DNA from: Nitrospirales bacterium
GTDB lineage: Bacteria > Nitrospirota > Nitrospiria > Nitrospirales > UBA8639
Length of the DNA stretch: 64,000 nucleotides
Assembly: GCA_031315915.1 (NCBI GenBank)
Contig: JALDRK010000001.1
Location: forward strand, 1-64,000
Reading direction: 5' to 3'
Within the stretch, counting starts at the first letter, position 1, and each line of letters starts with the position of its first letter. The notes beneath the pieces are model-generated. The model saw nothing but the letters and a program-made list of their open reading frames with translations. It ran no database searches and was not told the DNA's origin. The position numbers were made by a program, and so were the translations under genes. Of the stretch, positions 8,042-17,285 are shown piece by piece.

Positions 8042-8678
8042 CTAACTGTCATGTACCGAGACATTGGTCACTGTATAGCGTCGAATAGTATATGGTGGTG
8101 GTGATCGACGTTCACATGATTCTTGTCGCCGTAGTGACTCGTGTGTTTTTGACGGTCCATCGTGCCTGGATATCCTTTTGACGCTGCTTTGCCGTCTGCG
8201 CTGCTCACTCTGCCGGCACGTCACCGGCTTGGAGTGCGACAGTTTCTTCGCGCGTACTCCGTCGGATAGGCACCGGGACCCGCGAGGCATCAATCACTTG
8301 GCTCCGTGCGCTTGCCGCACCTGCTTGAGCGAAGGTCTCTCGAAATAGCTAGATGGTCTTGGCATCGATAATCCGTTGATGCAGAGCGAGCCCTAAAAAG
8401 TGCATGAAGGAGAGCCGGTCGCGCAGCTGATCTTTCGTTTGATCATCGGACAGATTATAGAGCGCTTGCAGCTCAATGACATGGAACATAAGCACTGCAT
8501 CAAACGGGGGCCGACCGCCTTTGGGCCATTTCAGGCGTCACAGGCTCCTCTCTAGCAGGGGCCGGAACTCGGCCCAAGGAATGTACTACGTGAGCCGTTC
8601 TAGAGGATCGCCCTGGTGGCTGAGAGCATTGTAGCGGTTCGCGAGATCAAAGAAGCCCAGTTGGTCAGATGTTTGCAT
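8042..8678 (-). pseudogene. IS5-family transposase, degenerate
   Basis: Reading from ATG 8678: MQTSDQLGFFDLANRYNALS, DPLERL, then (after stops and shifts) WPKGGRPPFDAVLMFHVIELQ, ALYNLSDDQTKDQLRDRLSF, FLGLALHQRIIDAKTI, and near 8050-8080 RYTVTNVSVHDS. This is the normal order of an IS5-type transposase, but with several in-frame stops, an internal deletion between about 8230 and 8330, and loss of the C-terminal half. Confidence 0.75.
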
Positions 8679-8921
8679 TGCGAATTCTCCTGAATAGGAA
8701 TTGTCAGTAGTTTTTAGAGGTACCCTTAAGTATTTAAAACAACCCCTATGTTCTTATTATTCCTCTGAATTTTCATTGGGTGGGTTTGGTTGGCATGACT
8801 CAATTTGCCATGCATTGCAACTCTTAATCAGCAGAATTCTCCTTTTTAGCCCCGTCTCCTCGGGCATATCTTCCCCCGTATATAGGTTCCCGATGCAGTC
8901 CCGAGAGTGGAATGCCGAACA

Positions 8922-10035
8922 TCAGCCCAACACAGACGGGCATAGCTGCCCTCTGCCGCCGAATGGGCTGGCTGGCAAGAGCAAAACTGCGCGTCTCGGT
9001 CCATTGTTGAGTGTTGCCTGTGCCGCAATCTGGCCTTTATCGTTGATGGCGAGAGCGCCGATCAACCGCCACCCCGGGGCTCCTGAGAGCCGCGTGTTTA
9101 GATCGATCATCGTAGTACCGTTGTACAGGAAGGCGGTGATGTCCGAACCGGACTGTGCGACGCCCACCACTTGAGCAGATGCGTTAATCGCATTTGCCAC
9201 GCTGAACCACTCCGGATGCGCGGGATCGAGCGTCCCCAGATTCTGTGTGGGCTCGAAGTGATTTCGGGAGAGAAATGCATGTGGTACCCCGCTACCGATG
9301 GTGCCCGTCACGTTACCCTTGGCATTGATCGCCCGAGGCTGCATGACGCGATCAAAATCGGCAAGCACCGGATGCGGAGTGGCTGGGCGAATCTGGAACC
9401 ACCGGTTCAGATTGGGAAAAACTTCATCCCAGTATCGATCCACCGGAAGCCCGTAGCGGTCCTGTCACTTCGCCGAATTCGCCGATACCGAGAACGCCCT
9501 GTTCACAAACGCCGTTCCACTGGGCGGAAGCACGACGAAGTTCGGAAACGTAACCGCTTGGCCGTTGGCATACGCTACCGCTTCCTCGTTGGAAAGACCC
9601 GGCACGGATTGAAACCCGACGATCTTCCGCCTTTGTTCACAGCCAGCGCATGATGGTCTAACCGATCATCATGCCTAGATCCCGGAATTCGCCTTGATAA
9701 AGAGAACGCTCGCGATCTGCCGTCGGATTGCCGGAAGGTGCCCACGACCATGGCCGGATCGTTAATGGCGGACGCTTCCGATGAGCTTCGCGGCACCGAG
9801 TGCCAACGTCGGTGACCAAACTACAGGCCGGCGTATCGTGACAGAAAAACGCGCCGAAACGAGTCGTTGTTCTTGGACGAGAAACCGGAAACCTGACCGA
9901 AGTTGTTGATGCCGGTCGGTTCCGGAAGTATCGAATCGGCTGGATTCAAGATCTATCAATTGATAGGTCTGAACGCAGAAACGAGCGTGGCTGATAGTAC
10001 AAAGGCAAGAACGATAGTCGAATCATAACGATCGA
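8922..10035 (-). pseudogene. Exported HAF-repeat protein, decayed
   Basis: A signal-peptide-like segment (IVLAFVLSATLVSA, around 10000) leads, after a frame change, into TYQLIDLESS near 9955. The frame then breaks several times. Recognisable extracellular HAF-type repeats include ASAINDPAMVVGTFRQSDGRS (9760-9700) and, in the longest open piece (8922-9443), PRAINAKGNVTGTIG, HAFLSRN, ALAINDKGQIAAQA. Proteins with these repeats are usually secreted and of unknown function. At least three frameshifts make this a pseudogene. Confidence 0.65.
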
Positions 10036-10257
10036 CTTCACTTTCTACCTGACGGTAGACAAATGGAACCACGTTCAGTAAGCTTAAGTAAAAACACCGA
10101 TAGATTAAATTTCTTGAGAATTCCATTTGCCAATAACAATAGCTCCACTCTGTCTTAGCTAAACAAGAAGTATCAAAACTTCGAACCGACGTTTCAAGAA
10201 GACCAAATTCATCGGTTGATGTCTTTCTACGTTGTATATCTCTGGGAAAACTATTTT

Positions 10258-10690
10258 TCATACAGGATCTACCTGAATGATCGGCCAAACTCCGTCAATC
10301 CTGTCCGTCAGTGGTTTGGCCGTCCCGTACACACCATGCGAGGCCGTTGGCGTGAAAATTCTTGACGAGGGCACTGCCGAAGGGGAGAAGTTCATCATCC
10401 AGGCAAACGTGGGAGTGCCTAAAGTCGTCGACGCCGACCAATAGCCGGCCGACTGCACATTCTGGAAGGGATGAGCATCCGGCAGACAGAGCCCTCCTCC
10501 CCGGCAAAGGATCGAATTGATATCGAGCAGACTTGCCAGTTGCTCCCGCATCGGCAGTGCCCAGCCTTTCCAGCCTCCCACCTGGAGGGTGGCACAATGG
10601 TTGACGGCTGCGGCCCAATCAAAGAAATTGCCTGCCGGGAAGCGTTCCCACACAAGCCCCGTGCGTCACAGTACGCTCCGCCATTCAAGA
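10258..10690 (-). pseudogene. DUF1566 (Lcl C-terminal domain) protein remnant
   Basis: One frame reads TGLVWERFPAGNFFDWAAAVNHC, GGWKGWALPMREQLASLLD, HPFQNVQSAGYWSASTTL, FAWMMNFSPS, the hallmark order of the DUF1566/Lcl domain. The domain's usual ending (AWCVRDGQ) lies in another frame, so there is an indel near 10350. Upstream, an in-frame TGA precedes the TGLVWER block. It probably came from a secreted or surface protein, now broken. Confidence 0.7.
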
Positions 10691-10700
10691 TCCCGACAAA

Positions 10701-11337
10701 TCAGTCAGAACTGGGAAATGACAAATCACACGGTACGGTTCTGCCAGATTCAGGAAAAGCATGGATCGTGTCGTTACTGATACCGATCCGGCCAGAATTT
10801 CGCCAGACAGGTGGGTGAAATGTTTCTCAGCCCTCCATTCTTACCCCACGTTCCTCCTGGCAAGATCATAGACACCGCCAAGACCGCCGCAATATACCCA
10901 CATGAAATGGCAGATCGTCGAACAAACATCCTCTCTCCCTTCCTGTGTTGATAGGATCCACGACCATCCAGGTCGCTTCACAATTGATGAATTATACAAA
11001 ACCTTCCCACCACACCTCCAACTAAGGGAGTTCACCGGCCGTACGCCTTCCAGCAAAGAAAACCATTCACCCCAAGAAGAGAAAAGGAGAGAGCCTTACG
11101 TAATTATTCCATTAAAATACGTTCGACATTCATCCGAGACACGAATCGGATCTAATTTAGCGAGAGTTCCCTGCCTGTAAGAGTGGGGATGAGAGCCGGA
11201 AGCCGCCTTGCGGGTCATGCGAAGCAGGTTGGACAAATTAGAACGTCCGGATTGATCCGGGCAGGTGGAAAACCGGGCTTTTCCTATTCTTTAGGCAGGA
11301 AAGAAAAAGGAAGTCAGCTTGAACCACGTCAATAAAT
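10701..11337. other. Non-coding or fully eroded stretch
   Basis: About 640 bases with only short frames lacking protein-like composition. It probably includes eroded upstream sequence of the DUF1566 remnant. No RNA gene or clear riboswitch was recognised. Confidence 0.3.
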
Positions 11338-11403
11338 CTACAGAAAGCCCGATAAAGAGCTTATATTCACAACGGTCTTCAAACTAGCCCGAGGAGCAGC
11401 CGA

Positions 11404-11685
11404 ATGAGTTATCGGCATACCGGAAAACGATCGGCCACTCGCAAGGCAAGGAAATCCCAGGAATGTATCTATTGTCCTTTGAAAAAACCTATTGCCTGGC
11501 CTTTTGTGTTTCTGCTTTTTGCATTTAGTCCTTTGATCTTTTCTTCCCCTCACTTCCAAAAACCTACAACGGCTCAAATTGAGTCTCCCACGCCTGTCAT
11601 AAGTCAACTCCTCCCTCAAGAGGTTGAGAGCGCCACGCTTAAGCTCCAGCCCCACCTTCCCAGAACAACAACGTCTGAAAAATAA
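11404..11685 (+). CDS. Possible small single-span membrane protein
   Basis: 93 codons from an ATG preceded by CGAGGAGCAGCCG, a fair ribosome site. The N-terminus is basic (HTGKRSATRKARKS), followed by one hydrophobic span (IAWPFVFLLFAFSPLIF, about residues 31-47) and a Ser/Thr/Pro-rich tail, which would make a type II membrane protein. No family is recognised and it lies beside decayed sequence, so it may be a chance frame. Confidence 0.3.
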   Translation: MSYRHTGKRSATRKARKSQECIYCPLKKPIAWPFVFLLFAFSPLIFSSPHFQKPTTAQIESPTPVISQLLPQEVESATLKLQPHLPRTTTSEK

Positions 11686-11798
11686 ACTAGATAGGACAAG
11701 GCAGGAAGATTTTCCGGATTTTCCTCCTATAAAAAGTTTGAGCTCGTCTTTGACCGACAGAGGAGTCAAAGCGATAGGCAAGCGGTTTTTAATGCTTA

Positions 11799-12665
11799 TT
11801 ATATAGCAATAAATTCGATTGTTTTCACTTCTTCGCTCGAAAGTTCAAAGTCTGTCAGCACGGCCAAGTCATCCTTCATATGTTGCTCATTGGTGGTACC
11901 GGTCAGAGGAAGCATTCCGACCTGAAGGGCAAAGCGAAAAACCACTTGAAGCGGGTTAGCCCCTACCCGTTTGGCAATATTCCACACTTCAGGGTCGCGT
12001 AACACATCTTGGTTAGCGGTGAGAAGTGAAAAGCCTTGATAGATGATTCCCTGACTTTTGCAAATCTCCCGAACTTCCTTATCCCATCCCATCATGGCAT
12101 AACATCGGTTTTGGACTACCATAGGTCTCACCGAAGCCTTCTCGCATAACTCTTGTAATTGATTGGCCTGCACGTTGCTGATGCCGATTATTTTGGTTTT
12201 ACCGGTTCGATGGTAGTTTTCCATCGCTGTCCATACCTCCCAATCGGACTTTCCCAACCCATAACGTGAATAGGGCCCATGGAGTACATAGGAGTCCAGA
12301 TAGTCGGTATGCAGATGGGTCAGAGAGCTTTCAAAGGATTGTTTGACTTGGGTCGTCACATCGGCCGAGGCGTCATAGGGTGTTCGATGATCTTGTCCCG
12401 ATGGCGAGGTAAATTTGGTTTGAAGAAACAAGGATTCCCGCTTGATTCCTTGTTTGGCTAACGATAGTAGGGCCTCTCCGAGCAGAGCTTCCTGGTAATG
12501 GATAAGCTGATTGGCCGTATCAATGGCCTTGAACCCGGAATTGACTGCCAACTCCACCAACCGAGTGGTGGCATCTTTCTTCCATGCTGTTCCATACATG
12601 AAAGCCGGAATGGGGATCTTGTTATAGGTCAGAAGTGATTGCATGGCGAAGTTTCCATGATTCAT
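11799..12665 (-). CDS. Aldo/keto reductase
   Basis: 288 residues, a full-length AKR TIM barrel. Catalytic residues appear as D49 (AIDTANQ), a tyrosine in LIHYQEA (Y57), K84 (LFLQTKF) and H129 (YVLHGP). GISNVQANQLQELCE and the late NADPH-binding strand LTGTTNEQHMKDD fit the family. It reduces carbonyl substrates with NADPH; the specific substrate is unknown. It stands alone, downstream of the M48 protease gene on the same strand with a 43-bp gap. The start at ATG 12665 is taken; an internal ATG at 12644 is possible. Confidence 0.85.
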   Translation of the reverse strand: MNHGNFAMQSLLTYNKIPIPAFMYGTAWKKDATTRLVELAVNSGFKAIDTANQLIHYQEALLGEALLSLAKQGIKRESLFLQTKFTSPSGQDHRTPYDASADVTTQVKQSFESSLTHLHTDYLDSYVLHGPYSRYGLGKSDWEVWTAMENYHRTGKTKIIGISNVQANQLQELCEKASVRPMVVQNRCYAMMGWDKEVREICKSQGIIYQGFSLLTANQDVLRDPEVWNIAKRVGANPLQVVFRFALQVGMLPLTGTTNEQHMKDDLAVLTDFELSSEEVKTIEFIAI

Positions 12666-12708
12666 GTAAAAAATAGATTTTAACGAAAGAACTGCGATCG
12701 CAAAAACA

Positions 12709-13746
12709 TTAATTTTTCTGAGTCAATCGATAAAGCCGGTCTTTCACGGTTTTTCCTTCGGCATACGTATCAAATGTCTCTCCCATAGCAGCACCCAATT
12801 CCGCCAGTCTCGTATCGGGGTGCGGGTGAGTCTTAAACAACAAGGCCACACTGCTGTCATTGAGGCTGGCATGGCCGATTTCCTGTAGCACAATCGGCAG
12901 GCCGTAGGAGTCATATCCCGCCCGTGTGGCCAAGACCACGCCGATCCGGTCGGCCTGATATTCCGCATCTTTATCCAACCCGCGAGCCATCACTTCTGCG
13001 CCACTTCCAATAAGGTTATTCACCGCATCCTTCATCTGTTCATTTTTCATTTTTCGAAGTTTTTTGGAAAATAGGCTGCTGCCCATATCGATCGCTTGGC
13101 TTTTTTTAATGATGGTCAGATGATGTTGTTTGACGACATGCCCAATTTCATGCCCCAATACCCCGGCCAATTCCGCCTCCGTATTGAGTTTCCGATATAA
13201 ACCTTTCGTCAGAAAGATGAATCCTCCAGGTGCCGCAAAGGCATTGATATCATCGGAATCCAGGACACCAAAATACCAATCGAAGTCCGATCGTCCACTT
13301 TGCAAACTCACCCATTTTCCCACTTTATTGACATAGGCTTGAAGTTGGTCGTCTTGAACAAGGGGCACCGCTCCAAGTAAACGTCCGGCAATTTCCCGCC
13401 CTATCGCGATCTCCTCTTCGGTAGAGGTCCCTTTGATCAGCCCAGCCAGGTCTGTTATTGAGGGAGTCTTCTTCTCAGTTTTGGTCTCTGTAGTGCCGTC
13501 TTTGGGAGCGTTGGTGCGACTCTCTTCCGGCTCCCCCAATTGTTTTAAGGCATCGCCCAGATCGAAGGCATGGGAACTTGCTGTCATCCCGAGGAGCATG
13601 AGGCCTATCATGAGAAAAAGGATAGAACACCTTTTTAAGGCGCGAACGGAAGGCTGAAGAAAAACCCCGAGATACACAGATCGTAAAATTTTCGAAGATA
13701 TTATCATATATAGGTTGGGTAGATTTCTCATTATTCTAATTCCCAT
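12709..13746 (-). CDS. M48-family zinc metalloprotease, exported
   Basis: 345 residues. A basic N-terminus is followed by a hydrophobic signal segment (ILFLMIGLMLLGMTASSHA, about residues 42-60). The catalytic motif HEIGH is at 199-203 with the third zinc ligand in EYQAD (262-266), in the usual M48 spacing. Such proteins (BepA/LoiP type) degrade or refold misassembled envelope proteins in the periplasm; no TPR tail is present here. The start overlaps the end of the SH3 gene by 11 bp, so the two are translationally coupled. A shorter start (ATG 13731) is possible. Confidence 0.88.
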   Translation of the reverse strand: MGIRIMRNLPNLYMIISSKILRSVYLGVFLQPSVRALKRCSILFLMIGLMLLGMTASSHAFDLGDALKQLGEPEESRTNAPKDGTTETKTEKKTPSITDLAGLIKGTSTEEEIAIGREIAGRLLGAVPLVQDDQLQAYVNKVGKWVSLQSGRSDFDWYFGVLDSDDINAFAAPGGFIFLTKGLYRKLNTEAELAGVLGHEIGHVVKQHHLTIIKKSQAIDMGSSLFSKKLRKMKNEQMKDAVNNLIGSGAEVMARGLDKDAEYQADRIGVVLATRAGYDSYGLPIVLQEIGHASLNDSSVALLFKTHPHPDTRLAELGAAMGETFDTYAEGKTVKDRLYRLTQKN

Positions 13747-14248
13747 CCGCTGGCTGGATGAAAGGGACCGTTTGAATGTTCAACTCTGCCTGCTTGGCAA
13801 AGTGTTGAGCATCTTTTTTTGATGTCAGATAGGTTTTTAACTTCTGTAATTCTTTTTCATTAAATTCGGCTTCTTTCAATTCCTCTTCGTCCAATCCACG
13901 AACCCCTGTGGCAGCCACCACATTTCCACTTCCCGCCCTTCCTGTAGCCAAGCCCAGCATACCTGAGGCTTCTTTCACCGCCAAAGCCTTTTCTCCACTG
14001 GCTCCTCGTCGAATATATAACATTCTGACCCATCCGGTTTTGCCTTTGGCCGACACCTGCAACCATCCACCCTTCCTTTTCAAAATGTCCAAAGCCTCTC
14101 CTTCTTTTAATGATGCCACCACTCGAGCATCCTTAAAGGGGTCACTCATAACCTCACAAGATCTGACGGCGACACCAGGATCCGCAGCTCCCGCTATTAT
14201 GGGTAAGCCAAAAATCAGAATGGTGACCAAAAAGGCTAAACATTTCAT
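13736..14248 (-). CDS. Exported SH3-domain protein
   Basis: The start is placed at ATG 14248 because AAGGAGGA lies about 9 bp upstream and a clean signal peptide (MKCLAFLVTILIFGLPIIAGA) follows; the longer frame from 14302 lacks this. The mature part has one bacterial SH3 domain (SCEVMSDPFKDARVVASLK ... GWLQVSAKGKTGWVRMLYI, roughly residues 30-85) and a charged helical tail. It lies second in a CHASE2-SH3-M48 set, suggesting a periplasmic partner of the protease or a peptidoglycan-binding factor; this is inference from context. Confidence 0.8.
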   Translation of the reverse strand: MKCLAFLVTILIFGLPIIAGAADPGVAVRSCEVMSDPFKDARVVASLKEGEALDILKRKGGWLQVSAKGKTGWVRMLYIRRGASGEKALAVKEASGMLGLATGRAGSGNVVAATGVRGLDEEELKEAEFNEKELQKLKTYLTSKKDAQHFAKQAELNIQTVPFIQPADGN

Positions 14249-14333
14249 GTCCAGGATCCTCCTTCTCCAGTTGAACCAGTCAGAGGGGGGTTGTTGAACC
14301 ACTGTCTTAACCCGGCTATTTGAATGGGGAAAA

Positions 14334-16031
14334 TCATGTTGCTGCCTCCAACGGTTGCTCTTGTAGATTCATGATGGCCTTTGCCACCAATTTCTGCCAA
14401 GCTTCTAATCTGGATCTCTCGTCCCCATACGGTAACGGCCCCTGACACCATCCGAATTGATAGCCTATTCTAACTTCTTGACAGATGCCTTGAGCAACTT
14501 CTCGAACAAGCGACACCGTCTGTTCGCCAAGGTCCTTCACCTGGTAAGTCTCTGCTTCGACATGATTATCTACCCAATAGATCAAAAACATGTTCTGAAA
14601 CGCTTTTTCAATGCCCGCAGGTTTGCGCGAGAAGGGTTCAATCGTAAATCCAATCTTCTTGCTGTAAAGACCACGCTTCAGCAAGTTAAGAAATCGCCCC
14701 TCGGAGATTTCCTCCAAACTCCCCGGCTGCACGATGACCACCACGGCATATTGCCACCCCTCTACCCCTTCTTCCACGTTGAGCCAGACATATCTTTCCA
14801 TGATCGTGGCTTCGGCATAGGCATACACCCGAGCAAGCGAAAAATAGATCAAGCCTGCAGTAATGGGTGCGGTTAAATCTAAGTAATAGGTGGTAAAATT
14901 CAAGCTGGCGAAGGTAAACGCCATTAACCCGACCTGCGAGCCTGCGAACATCATATCAATGGCCTTACGTTTCACTCCGGTCAAAAAGGCCAAGGCGGTT
15001 ACCCAAATGAGTCCTAACGCCAATCCTGTGAACACCCAAGGATTTTTTGCCTGAGTAATCCAGTCACCATTTTTCAGATTGTCGATAGCCGTTGCTAAAA
15101 TTTCCACCCCAGGATGGACTTTCTCCATCGGCGTGGGTTTGGTATCAAATAAGGCGGACGCGGTGGACCCGACAATCACAATTTTTCCGGTGAATTCATC
15201 CGATGGTCGTTTCCGGTCCTGGCGTAAAAAATCTTCAAAGACCTCACTGAACCGAACCGAAGGAATGGCGCCAAGCCTGCCACGCCAATTGATATACACA
15301 TCCGTATCGGCAGACAGATGCCACCCGAGGGTTTCGCCAACTGTCGAGGGCAGTGAAGGAATCCGCCAGCCATAGTGGTCACGGTAAATGGGATACTGGC
15401 GCACGATGCCGTCCCGGTCCGGGTACACATTGTTGGTCCCCATTCTCCCGCTTTCAATGATGCTGGTGAAATGCGGTAACACCAGAGCAATACCCTCCTC
15501 TTCCTGCGTTTCTCCCGGAATCTTTTCCATGCCCGGAATCATGGCAGGCGTGACCTGACTAAGCCGATCATTGGAGGGAGATAACCGAAGCATGGGGAAA
15601 AAGGTATTGGGCATGCCGGAGATGACTTCATTAAAATAGGCATCCGATTCAGGGTTGTACACATCAGGGTCACTAAACAAAATGTCAAACACCACAGCCT
15701 TGGGCGCCTGTTCCTGAATCATCTCCAGAAACTCGGCGAAGACCTGGCGTGGCCAAGGCCAGCGTCCGTACTCCTTCGCCATAGCCGACAGACTCGCTTC
15801 GTCTATGTCCACAATAACGATCTCGGGGTCCGCTTGATGAAAGAGCACCCGGTTTTTCATAATCGAATCAAAGGTTTTCAATTTCATGCCTTTGATCAGC
15901 TCAACCGACCCGGCATCCAATACCACGAGCAAGCTACAAAACACCGCCAGGTACAGATAAAATCGGCCCTGAGATTTGGTCACATACCGGTAACAGACTT
16001 GAATGAGTTTTTCGGTGGAAAATGATTTCAT
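14334..16031 (-). CDS. CHASE2-domain membrane protein with uncharacterised C-terminal domain
   Basis: The start is taken at ATG 16031 (AAGGG upstream); the frame is open to 16079. An N-terminal membrane span (FYLYLAVFCSLLVVLDA) precedes an extracytoplasmic CHASE2 sensor (about 45-330: IVIVDIDEASL, GRWPWPR, VVFDILFSDPD, then the conserved FTGKIVIVGSTA). Three hydrophobic spans (about 340-440) follow. The cytoplasmic tail of about 140 residues (from ERYVWLNVEEG) lacks kinase, cyclase or GGDEF motifs. CHASE2 normally drives such outputs, so this output is unusual. It is first in an operon with the SH3 and M48 genes (86-bp gap). Confidence 0.85.
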   Translation of the reverse strand: MKSFSTEKLIQVCYRYVTKSQGRFYLYLAVFCSLLVVLDAGSVELIKGMKLKTFDSIMKNRVLFHQADPEIVIVDIDEASLSAMAKEYGRWPWPRQVFAEFLEMIQEQAPKAVVFDILFSDPDVYNPESDAYFNEVISGMPNTFFPMLRLSPSNDRLSQVTPAMIPGMEKIPGETQEEEGIALVLPHFTSIIESGRMGTNNVYPDRDGIVRQYPIYRDHYGWRIPSLPSTVGETLGWHLSADTDVYINWRGRLGAIPSVRFSEVFEDFLRQDRKRPSDEFTGKIVIVGSTASALFDTKPTPMEKVHPGVEILATAIDNLKNGDWITQAKNPWVFTGLALGLIWVTALAFLTGVKRKAIDMMFAGSQVGLMAFTFASLNFTTYYLDLTAPITAGLIYFSLARVYAYAEATIMERYVWLNVEEGVEGWQYAVVVIVQPGSLEEISEGRFLNLLKRGLYSKKIGFTIEPFSRKPAGIEKAFQNMFLIYWVDNHVEAETYQVKDLGEQTVSLVREVAQGICQEVRIGYQFGWCQGPLPYGDERSRLEAWQKLVAKAIMNLQEQPLEAAT

Positions 16032-16258
16032 CGAACCCTTATTTTCCGAGACACCTGATGTGGTAAGGCATTCCAACACGTGCAGGCACGTGCGGGAGTG
16101 AAAAGGTCAACAATGATTTAAGAAAGGTGTGCAGAACCCTGTGTTAGGAAAGGAGGCTGACCATCTTCCTCGGGTCTGATCAGACAGAAATAATTTCAGA
16201 TGGATTTCTTCCCCATACCGGGCACGCGAGCATCCCCATCTCCTCGCGCCGTCACACT

Positions 16259-16438
16259 TCACGGTTTTCTTGGTCTGGGCATGCCCTCGCAACATCCGCA
16301 CCACGCGCATATGGTTTCATACAGTTGCACGATACCCCACAATACAATAGGCACGATAACAATCAGAAGGACCACTGTCCCGAATAAATGCCACAGGGGG
16401 TGTTTTCTGGCGGGTCCACCGGGAGCTTCATCGACCAT
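16259..16438 (-). CDS. Small single-span membrane protein, 59 residues
   Basis: ATG 16438 to TGA 16259. After a short polar N-terminus (MVDEAPGGPARKHPLWHLF) comes one strong hydrophobic span (TVVLLIVIVPIVLWGIV, about residues 22-38), then a cysteine-rich tail (CAWCGCCEG) and a basic end (MPRPRKP). The Cys cluster after the membrane span could bind metal or be redox-active. It lies 11 bp downstream of riboflavin synthase on the same strand, so probably cotranscribed. Unknown family; composition is protein-like and too ordered for chance. Confidence 0.55.
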   Translation of the reverse strand: MVDEAPGGPARKHPLWHLFGTVVLLIVIVPIVLWGIVQLYETICAWCGCCEGMPRPRKP

Positions 16439-16449
16439 AAGGTGTCAAA

Positions 16450-17106
16450 CTACAACAGTCCACGTTTGTGAAGATAGTCCCGGTCGATTACCGGAGTCGG
16501 ATTGGTGGGTAAGGCACCGCTGGCCTGTAACAGCCGTTCCACATATTTTCCGATCAAGTCCGATTCAAGATTGACGGTATCTCCGACTTGCTTCAATCCC
16601 AAGGTTGTTACCTTGGCGGTATGCGGAATAATCGCGACATCGAAGGAATGATTTTTGACCACATTAATGGTCAGACTGATCCCATCAATGGTAATTGACC
16701 CCTTAGGGACACAGTACCGCAAAATATCCTCCGGTGCTTCAAATTGCATGAGAATCGCATTTCCCTGTTGTTCTCGCGCGCGCAATATACCAATTCCATC
16801 GACATGACCGGTCACCAGATGTCCTCCCATGCGGGCATTGAATTGCATCGCCCGCTCCAGATTCACGGGCAATCCTGTCGAAATGGTTCCTAATGTGGTG
16901 CAGTTGAGGGTTTCGGTAGAAGCATCGATGATAAATCCGGTTTCGGTTTTTTCCACGACGGTCAAACAGGTTCCTGACACACTGACACTGTCACCGATGT
17001 TGAGGTCCCCCATAATATGAGAAGCCAGTAGGGAGATTCTGGCTCCCGCCAAACTTCGTTCAATCCCTTGAATGGCCCCCATTTCTTCCACAATGCCACT
17101 GAACAT
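16450..17106 (-). CDS. ribE: Riboflavin synthase, alpha subunit
   Basis: 218 residues with the internal repeat of this trimeric enzyme: MFSGIVEEMG at the start of the first half and GHLVTGHVDGIGIL opening the second, each with a lumazine-binding half (SVSVSGTCLTV and SITIDGISLTIN). It dismutates two 6,7-dimethyl-8-ribityllumazine molecules to riboflavin, the last step of the pathway. No other rib genes are nearby. The start is ATG 17106, at the family's conserved MF(S/T)GIVEE. Confidence 0.95.
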   Translation of the reverse strand: MFSGIVEEMGAIQGIERSLAGARISLLASHIMGDLNIGDSVSVSGTCLTVVEKTETGFIIDASTETLNCTTLGTISTGLPVNLERAMQFNARMGGHLVTGHVDGIGILRAREQQGNAILMQFEAPEDILRYCVPKGSITIDGISLTINVVKNHSFDVAIIPHTAKVTTLGLKQVGDTVNLESDLIGKYVERLLQASGALPTNPTPVIDRDYLHKRGLL

Positions 17107-17285
17107 GCTTCCGAACTCCTTTGACGTAAATTACTCTCGGCCTTTATCCCCAGGGAAAACGTGCTTTTCACGACATACACAAACACAACCACTAACACCA
17201 CCACCCCCATAGCCGCCAACGCGGCAACCACGATATCACTGGTTTCCATCGCTTCTTTCATATCATTCCATTCTTTAGGGAAGCA

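Noticed and set aside
11156-11330. Possible riboswitch in the GC-rich stretch upstream of 11404
   Set aside because: Some stems are suggested by eye, but the conserved cores of cobalamin, TPP or GEMM riboswitches are absent.
16962-17261. 99-codon minus frame starting METSDIVVAALAAMGVVVLVVV
   Set aside because: The N-terminus looks like a membrane span, but the frame overlaps the first 145 bases of riboflavin synthase in another phase and has a poor ribosome site; it may be a short gene eroded at its end.
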